This document shows positions 59,782 through 64,000 of a stretch of 64,000 bases of DNA, one piece after another. The stretch's first letter is position 1, and each line of letters begins with the position of its first letter. A program made the position numbers and the translations under genes. This stretch comes from Actinoplanes teichomyceticus ATCC 31121 (lineage in GTDB: Bacteria; Actinomycetota; Actinomycetes; Mycobacteriales; Micromonosporaceae), in the NCBI RefSeq assembly GCF_003711105.1, contig NZ_CP023865.1:2629001-2693000 (forward strand). The letters are read 5' to 3'. Below the pieces are notes generated by a model. That model saw nothing but the letters and a program-made list of their open reading frames with translations, was not told the origin of the DNA and ran no database searches.

Positions 59782-60111
59782 ATGAAGCACGTGACCCGCA
59801 TGGTGCTCACCGCCGGAATCACCGCCGCCGCCGCGCTGAGCGTCGGCGCCGGCGCGGCCTCGGCGGTCCCGCGGACTGCCCCGACCGCTGTCCAGCAGGT
59901 GGCGTCCGGCCACGACGACCCCGACGAGCTGCAGTTCTACGACTGGTACGGCTCGAAGTCGGCGTGCAAGAAGGCCGGCAACAAGGGTGAGCAGCGTGAC
60001 GAGTGGTACGACTTCTCGTGTGATCAGGGCCGTGGCAAGCACCGCTACGAGTGGGGTCTGTACATCGCGATGGACGACGAGGACCGGCACGGCGGCGGAG
60101 ACGACGACTGA
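59782..60111 (+). CDS. small secreted two-cysteine protein 1
   Basis: A 109-residue exported protein with a signal peptide ending near ASA (residue 28), so a mature chain of ~80 residues. Two cysteines, C62 and C80, 18 residues apart, should form a disulfide. The core is FYDWYGSKSACKKAG...WYDFSCDQGRGKHRYEWGLYI, and an acidic tail DDEDRHGGGDDD follows. GGAGAGG is upstream of ATG 59782. First of three tandem paralogues; no known family is recognised. The 224-base gap upstream contains CGGAAT-N3-ATTCCG at 59688. Confidence 0.8.
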   Translation: MKHVTRMVLTAGITAAAALSVGAGAASAVPRTAPTAVQQVASGHDDPDELQFYDWYGSKSACKKAGNKGEQRDEWYDFSCDQGRGKHRYEWGLYIAMDDEDRHGGGDDD

Positions 60112-60201
60112 CGCCGCGGGACGGGTGACCGGCTGAGTGCGGACGGCCGTCCCGATCGCGGGATCGGCCGTACGCCTGCCGGGGTCCGCAGCCGGCCGGT
60201 C

Positions 60202-60221
60202 CCCGGGCACGTGTGCCCGGG
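60202..60221 (+). terminator. hairpin between secreted proteins 1 and 2
   Basis: CCCGGGCAC and GTGCCCGGG perfect 9-base arms with a GT spacer, 90 bases after the first gene. A weak terminator is likely. Confidence 0.5.
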
Positions 60222-60351
60222 ACGTCGTTTCCGGCCGGCGCCCCGGCCCTCGCGCAATTGGTGCCGTGCCCGAATGAATTCGGGATCCTCCGCCGCCTTC
60301 CGGGGACGCTGCCGGGCCGCATCGGCCCGAGAAACCGAGAGGCTCGTTGCG

Positions 60352-60624
60352 ATGAACAAGACAATGCGCATGCTGATGGTCGCCGGCGTGGTCGTCGGCG
60401 CCGGACTGGCCGGGACCGCCGGTGCGGCGTCGGCCGAGGCCGCCGTCAATCCGGCGGCCATCACCGACTATCCGGCCATGGAGTTCTTCGACTGGTATCC
60501 GACCGAGCGCAGCTGCTCGGAGGAGGCCGAGCTGGGCATCGACAAGAGGTACTGGTCGGACTACCGCTGCGACCGGGGCACCGGCCTGCACACCGGCGAC
60601 TGGGCGCTCTACGTGACCTTCTGA
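60352..60624 (+). CDS. small secreted two-cysteine protein 2
   Basis: A 90-residue exported protein. Signal peptide RMLMVAGVVVGAGLAGTAGA. C55 and C73 are again 18 residues apart within FFDWYPTERSCSEEAELG...WSDYRCDRGTGLHTGDWALYV. It lacks the acidic or Gly-rich tail of its neighbours, so it defines the minimal fold. ATG 60352 has GAGAGG about 13 bases upstream. Confidence 0.78.
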   Translation: MNKTMRMLMVAGVVVGAGLAGTAGAASAEAAVNPAAITDYPAMEFFDWYPTERSCSEEAELGIDKRYWSDYRCDRGTGLHTGDWALYVTF

Positions 60625-60633
60625 GGCCGCCGC

Positions 60634-60676
60634 GGGCGGGCCGGCCCGGCCCGGGACACGGCGGGCCGGCCCGCCC
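60634..60676 (+). terminator. hairpin after secreted protein 2
   Basis: Perfect 15-base arms GGGCGGGCCGGCCCG (60634-60648) and CGGGCCGGCCCGCCC (60662-60676), 13-base loop, starting ten bases after the stop codon. Confidence 0.8.
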
Positions 60677-60700
60677 GTGGCATCGCCCCGGAAACGACGC

Positions 60701-60735
60701 AGCCACTTCGGCCGGCACCGCCGGCCGAAGTGGCT
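60701..60735. terminator. second long hairpin after secreted protein 2
   Basis: Perfect 16-base arms AGCCACTTCGGCCGGC (60701-60716) and GCCGGCCGAAGTGGCT (60720-60735) with a 3-base loop. Only 25 bases beyond the first hairpin; a tandem terminator or a structured RNA element. Confidence 0.65.
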
Positions 60736-60956
60736 GATGCGCTTCGGTGCCGGCATCGTTTCTTTCGCTGATTTGCCGTGCCGCGCCGGCATTTCGCGAT
60801 TGCGGGATGATCCACCGAGAGGCCGGGCCGCCGGCCGAAAAGATTCGCGGGAGCCGGGGTCACCCGATCGTGTTCGTGTGTCGGCGCGCCGGAATCCAGC
60901 CGCGCCATATGATCCCTTAGTCCGAAAATTACCTTTCATGCAGAAAAGGTGATCAG

Positions 60957-61349
60957 ATGAACAGGGTGATGCGCGGATTCGTGTTGTCCGGTGTGGCGGC
61001 CGCCGCCGGCCTGGCCGCCGGCGCCGTTCCGGCGGCCGCGTCGAGCGGCGCGCCGCAGCCGCCGGCTCGGAGCGCGGCGGTCCAGCGGGCCGACGCCCAG
61101 GCCCGCTTCGGCGAGGCGATCGTCGGCTACTACCGCAGCCCTCTGGCCTGCCACCGGGCCGGGCGGCTGGGTGAGTGGCGCGACCGCTGGGCGGACCACG
61201 AGTGTTTCCAGGTCCGGCGGGGCGTGCACCGCGGCTTCTGGGCGCTGAAGGTCTACGGCTGGGACGACGACGTCCACGGCGGTCCGCAGGGTGGCCCGCA
61301 GGGCGGTCCGCAGGGTGGCCCGCAGGGCGGTCCGTGGAAGAAGGGCTGA
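60957..61349 (+). CDS. small secreted two-cysteine protein 3
   Basis: A 130-residue exported protein. Signal peptide RGFVLSGVAAAAGLAAGAVP. C65 and C83 keep the 18-residue spacing in GYYRSPLACHRAGRLGEWRDRW...HECFQVRRGVHRGFWALKV, with one extra residue before the conserved His. The tail is five GGPQ repeats ending WKKG. ATG 60957 follows AAAAGGTGATCAG. A clear U-tract terminator follows, so this is the end of the tandem family. Confidence 0.8.
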   Translation: MNRVMRGFVLSGVAAAAGLAAGAVPAAASSGAPQPPARSAAVQRADAQARFGEAIVGYYRSPLACHRAGRLGEWRDRWADHECFQVRRGVHRGFWALKVYGWDDDVHGGPQGGPQGGPQGGPQGGPWKKG

Positions 61350-61365
61350 GCGGGATCGTTTTCGG

Positions 61366-61405
61366 CCGGGGGCCGCATCCATCCGGATGCGGCCCCCGGT
61401 TTTTT
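61366..61405 (+). terminator. intrinsic terminator after secreted protein 3
   Basis: Perfect 15-base arms CCGGGGGCCGCATCC (61366-61380) and GGATGCGGCCCCCGG (61385-61399), loop ATCC, then six T. The best classical terminator in the window. Confidence 0.95.
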
Positions 61406-61720
61406 GCCTGTCAGGCCGCCCCGGGCGGCGCTTTCCGCACATCCCCTCCGGTGCGCCCCGATGGCGTTTCCCGGACCTGCTCGCCGGCGTGCCCGGTAAT
61501 ACGGCACACGGGTCGTCCCCGGGACTGCCGAATTCCACGACATCCCCCATTGTTCGAGCGATTATGACCGAATGGCCGAAAGGGCGTCGTACCTTTCGGC
61601 GAGAGTTGCGAAATGGTCGGACGTCCTGTCGCGGGCGCCGGTTGCGAACCCGGTCACATCGACGTGGTTCGCTTCACTTCACGCCTTCCCATCGGTGGTG
61701 GTGGATGACAACGTGTCCAC
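61406..61720. promoter_or_regulatory. intergenic region upstream of the metzincin gene
   Basis: A 315-base gap without a gene. GCCGAAAGG (61575-61583) and CCTTTCGGC (61592-61600) form a 9-base inverted repeat with an 8-base spacer, an operator or hairpin candidate. TACCTTTC within it also occurs just before secreted protein 3 (60930). The rest shows nothing recognisable. Confidence 0.45.
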
Positions 61721-63619
61721 ATGAGATGGCGAACCCCCCTCCTCGCGACGCTCGTCGTGGCCCTCGTGGCGGCGTCGGCGGGACCTGTCGGCGCGGCCGG
61801 CGCCGCGCCGCGGCTCGGATATCTGGATCCCGCAGGCCAGCCCCGGCTGACCGAGAAGGTTCCGGTCAACGTGGTGTTCCTCGGTTACACGCCGGCGCAG
61901 GCGAACCGGAGCAGGTTCCTCGCCGGCCTGGCGAAGAGCTACGAACCGGTGGTCCGCTCCCGGCTGTCCTACGGCGTGACCGAGAAGCTCGGCATCACCT
62001 ACACCTACGACTACCGCCTGACCTACCCCGGCCGGGCGTACCAGGACTCGTTCTTCGGGCAGCTCGGCAGGCTGGCCGAGCCGGCCCCGCTGACCGCATA
62101 TCAGCAGGCGTACAACGATCAGCAGCACAACGTGCTGGACGTCACCGCCAACCACACCATCGACGCCCCCAGCGTGGAGAAGTGGCTGGCCCTGCACCCG
62201 CCGGCCGGCGTGGACACCCGGCGCAACACCGTCTACTTCATCAACTGGTACGGCCGCAGCGACTTCAAGTTCCACGTCTACAGCAAGACCGGCGAGCCGG
62301 ACCCGGACACCGGCTACGACTTCGGCGCCAACCGGGACAGCCGCAAGATCATCGCATGGGGCGGCACCACCGCCGACGACGAGGAGACCGGCCTGGGCGC
62401 CACCCGGCGGGTGTGGTTCCACGACCTGTCGGCCGGCCCGGAGTCCTGGACGTCGAACTACGACGTGGACAACGCCGACGTGGACGGCGACGGCGTGCCC
62501 GACTACCGGATGCCACCCACCTGGGAGTACACCGAGGGCGGCTACCGTGACCCGGCCGAGCTCGCCGGCGACCTGGCCCGGATCACCCGGTACGTCGCGC
62601 TGAACCTGCTGATGACCACGTCCCCGCTCTACCCGGTCGAGCTGCCCGGCGCCGGACTGCCGCGGGCGATCGACGTGGACAGCAACACCTACGAGGGCTG
62701 GCCCGGCGTCGACGCCTCGACGCGCTACCTGCGGCCCGACCTGGTCACCGCGGAGCTGTCCGAGCTGCGCTGGCGCAACCGGATCTCCACCGACCAGCAG
62801 GACCTGCCCTACACCGCGGAGAACCAGGCCTGTTACGTGGCGGTGCTGAACGACGAGTCCTGCTTCCCGGAGACCGGCTACCCGGCGGTGGCCAACCTCT
62901 ACCTCTACCAGAGCCGGCACCTCGACGGCGTCCTCGACGGCGACGCCGGCTACGAGGTGCCGGTCTTCAACTACGCGGTCGCCGAGGGCGTCGGGGTGCC
63001 CGGGCTCGGGTACGCCGCCGAGGACTACCGCACCGGCGACCAGACGTACGTCTTCAACTTCATCTCGCCGGAGGTCGTCGAGCTCGGCTACGGCCTGACC
63101 ACCACCCAGATCCACGAGGTGGGCCACCACCTGGGCATGTCGCACCCGCACGACGGCTACGACAGCGCCACCGGGGTGGACTACGCGCCGTCCGGCGAGT
63201 TCCAGTTCGCCAACGCCGGCGACGAGAACAACTCGATGATGAGCTACATCGACCTCAACTGGGACTTCAGCCAGTTCGACCGGGACAACAGCGACCGCTT
63301 CCTGACCGCCGCGTACTGGGAGGCGGCGAACCGGGTGGCCGCCACCGTCCCGGCCGGCCGTGGCCGCACCGCGCTCAAGGCGGCCGACGCCCTGCTCGGA
63401 CTGGCCGTCAAGGCGTTCGCCGCGCACCGGTACCGGGCCGCGTACGCGCTGGCCGAGCAGGCGTACGCCACCGTGGCGCGGATCCCGGGCGCCCAGGCGG
63501 CGACGGTGGCCACCCAGCTCAAGGCCGAGGCCGACGCGGCGCGCCGCACCACCGCGGTGCACGACCCGCACGAATTCATCGACACCCTCGACCCGCAGAG
63601 CCCGCGCAGCCAGCCGTAG
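61721..63619 (+). CDS. secreted metzincin-like zinc metalloprotease
   Basis: A 632-residue exported protein. Signal peptide RWRTPLLATLVVALVAASAG. The zinc site HEVGHHLGMSH (H465, E466, H469, H475) matches HExxHxxGxxH, and the Met-turn SMMSY (M506/M507) follows at the right distance, so the fold is metzincin. A long N-terminal domain (~440 residues; VPVNVVFLGYTPAQANRSRF, DVDGDGVPDYRMP) is not a family I know. The C-terminal ~90 residues are an Ala-rich helical region (TALKAADALLGLAVKAFAAH). Start ATG 61721, a modest ribosome-binding site. Role is extracellular proteolysis, target unknown. Confidence 0.82.
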   Translation: MRWRTPLLATLVVALVAASAGPVGAAGAAPRLGYLDPAGQPRLTEKVPVNVVFLGYTPAQANRSRFLAGLAKSYEPVVRSRLSYGVTEKLGITYTYDYRLTYPGRAYQDSFFGQLGRLAEPAPLTAYQQAYNDQQHNVLDVTANHTIDAPSVEKWLALHPPAGVDTRRNTVYFINWYGRSDFKFHVYSKTGEPDPDTGYDFGANRDSRKIIAWGGTTADDEETGLGATRRVWFHDLSAGPESWTSNYDVDNADVDGDGVPDYRMPPTWEYTEGGYRDPAELAGDLARITRYVALNLLMTTSPLYPVELPGAGLPRAIDVDSNTYEGWPGVDASTRYLRPDLVTAELSELRWRNRISTDQQDLPYTAENQACYVAVLNDESCFPETGYPAVANLYLYQSRHLDGVLDGDAGYEVPVFNYAVAEGVGVPGLGYAAEDYRTGDQTYVFNFISPEVVELGYGLTTTQIHEVGHHLGMSHPHDGYDSATGVDYAPSGEFQFANAGDENNSMMSYIDLNWDFSQFDRDNSDRFLTAAYWEAANRVAATVPAGRGRTALKAADALLGLAVKAFAAHRYRAAYALAEQAYATVARIPGAQAATVATQLKAEADAARRTTAVHDPHEFIDTLDPQSPRSQP

Positions 63620-63640
63620 CCCGGAACCGGTGAAAAGGGA

Positions 63641-63670
63641 CGGCGTGCGGATGCGGGCACCCGTACGCCG
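63641..63670 (+). terminator. hairpin after metzincin gene
   Basis: CGGCGTGCGG (63641-63650) and CCGTACGCCG (63661-63670) pair over 10 bases with one G-U, loop 10, starting 21 bases after the stop. Confidence 0.6.
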
Positions 63671-63714
63671 CCCCGGTCTGGCAAGATCCGCCGCATGCTC
63701 GAACCGGGGCGCCG

Positions 63715-64000
63715 ATGGCGCTGATCGTCCGGCGGGCGGCGGCGGCCCGGGGGCTGCTCGCCGCGGCGGCCGCGGTCATGCTCGCCGCGGTGCTGCTGCT
63801 GGCCGGCCTCACCGCGTACGCCACCGTCTCGGCCGGCGCCGGGGTGCGCGCCGCGGTCGCCGCCGCCGACCCGGCCGAACGCTCCGTGCTGGTGCGCGGC
63901 GCTCCCGGCGCCGACCCGCCGGCGCGCGACCGCGGCGTGCGCGACGCGTACGCGCCCGCGCGGGTGAGCGCCGCCCGGTACGGCTCCGGCTGGGCCGTGC
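63715..64000 (+). CDS. membrane protein N-terminus (FtsX-like permease type), partial
   Basis: The first ~95 residues of a gene running off the window. ALIVRRAAAARGLLAAAAAV and MLAAVLLLAGLTAYATVSAG form a long first membrane segment preceded by basic residues, followed by an extracytoplasmic stretch (ADPAERSVLVRGAPGADPPA). This start is typical of the large actinobacterial FtsX-like ABC permeases (MacB class), but the diagnostic C-terminal part is outside. ATG 63715 is the first possible start. Confidence 0.6.
   Translation, partial: MALIVRRAAAARGLLAAAAAVMLAAVLLLAGLTAYATVSAGAGVRAAVAAADPAERSVLVRGAPGADPPARDRGVRDAYAPARVSAARYGSGWAV

Larger units (their letters stand above)
60625..60956. other. 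gap between secreted proteins 2 and 3 with two long hairpins
   Basis: No gene. Holds the two inverted repeats listed below and, at 60931-60950, ACCTTT-N8-AAAGGT directly before the next gene, a candidate operator. An open frame at 60677-60952 across the hairpins shows no similarity to anything I recognise. Confidence 0.6.

Noticed and set aside
60677..60952. Open frame spanning the hairpins after secreted protein 2
   Set aside because: Lies across two long inverted repeats, is Arg-rich and has no recognisable domain or good start.

Overview
This is a contiguous piece of a high-GC actinobacterial chromosome (GC visibly above 70 %, GTG/TTG starts, overlapping start/stop codons, ECF sigma factors, GlnR/NnaR-type nitrogen control). 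Gene content and style suggest Micromonosporaceae (Actinoplanes-like), but that is inference. I see no rRNA, tRNA, CRISPR array, insertion sequence or prophage. The only traces of mobile DNA are a decayed tyrosine-recombinase domain fused to a sigma factor and two gene remnants.

Layout. 0-6.4 kb: acyl-CoA dehydrogenase pseudogene, TetR regulator, propionyl-CoA synthetase, and a membrane sulfatase-like protein with a repeat-rich tail. 6.4-15.8 kb: an eight-gene, translationally coupled operon encoding a peptide/opine-type ABC importer and four luciferase-like flavin monooxygenases, headed by a 25-bp palindrome. 15.8-21.3 kb: ECF42-type sigma factor fused to a degenerate integrase, its YCII partner, a DUF998 membrane protein, and a quinone-reductase-like gene divergent from an HxlR regulator, followed by a LysR regulator. 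21.1-27.4 kb: an amino-acid ABC importer with a GNAT gene, divergent from a sulfonate/taurine ABC importer. 27.5-34.4 kb: secreted zinc carboxypeptidase, c-di-GMP enzyme, GH13 alpha-glucosidase with LacI regulator, CsbD. 34.4-41.6 kb: alkanesulfonate-type monooxygenase, MMPL exporter with divergent MarR, TPR protein, second MarR divergent from an ABC exporter. 42-46.3 kb: methyltransferase and citrate synthase divergent from an HTH-fused citrate synthase, then a nitroreductase. 46.4-52.3 kb: lipoprotein, then hydrolase/SDR/Baeyer-Villiger-type monooxygenase/DUF4873/TetR divergent from an AurF-like diiron oxygenase. 53-59.6 kb: nitrite assimilation (NnaR, CbiX-type chelatase, NirB, NirD, NarK) with a four-part GlnR box. 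59.7-61.4 kb: three tandem small secreted two-cysteine proteins. 61.7-63.6 kb: secreted metzincin-like protease, then the start of a membrane protein running off the window.

How it fits together. Three separate loci for organosulfur use (importer plus four monooxygenases at 6.4 kb, sulfonate-type importer at 24.8 kb, SsuD-like enzyme at 34.5 kb) carry related versions of TCCTAT-N7-ATAGGA upstream. This suggests one sulfur-starvation regulon under an unidentified repressor. The nitrite cluster contains its own supply of siroheme enzymes and joint GlnR/NnaR control. Many regulators sit divergently from their likely targets with a clean palindrome between (MarR/MMPL, MarR/ABC, TetR/AurF, LacI/glucosidase, the two citrate synthases). 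The most unusual items are the shared sulfur palindrome, the sigma-integrase fusion, the three-paralogue secreted family (Y-x5-C-x17-C-x6/7-H-x3-W-x-L), the HTH-citrate synthase pair, and several short tandem-repeat arrays (16, 33, 39 and 60 bp units).
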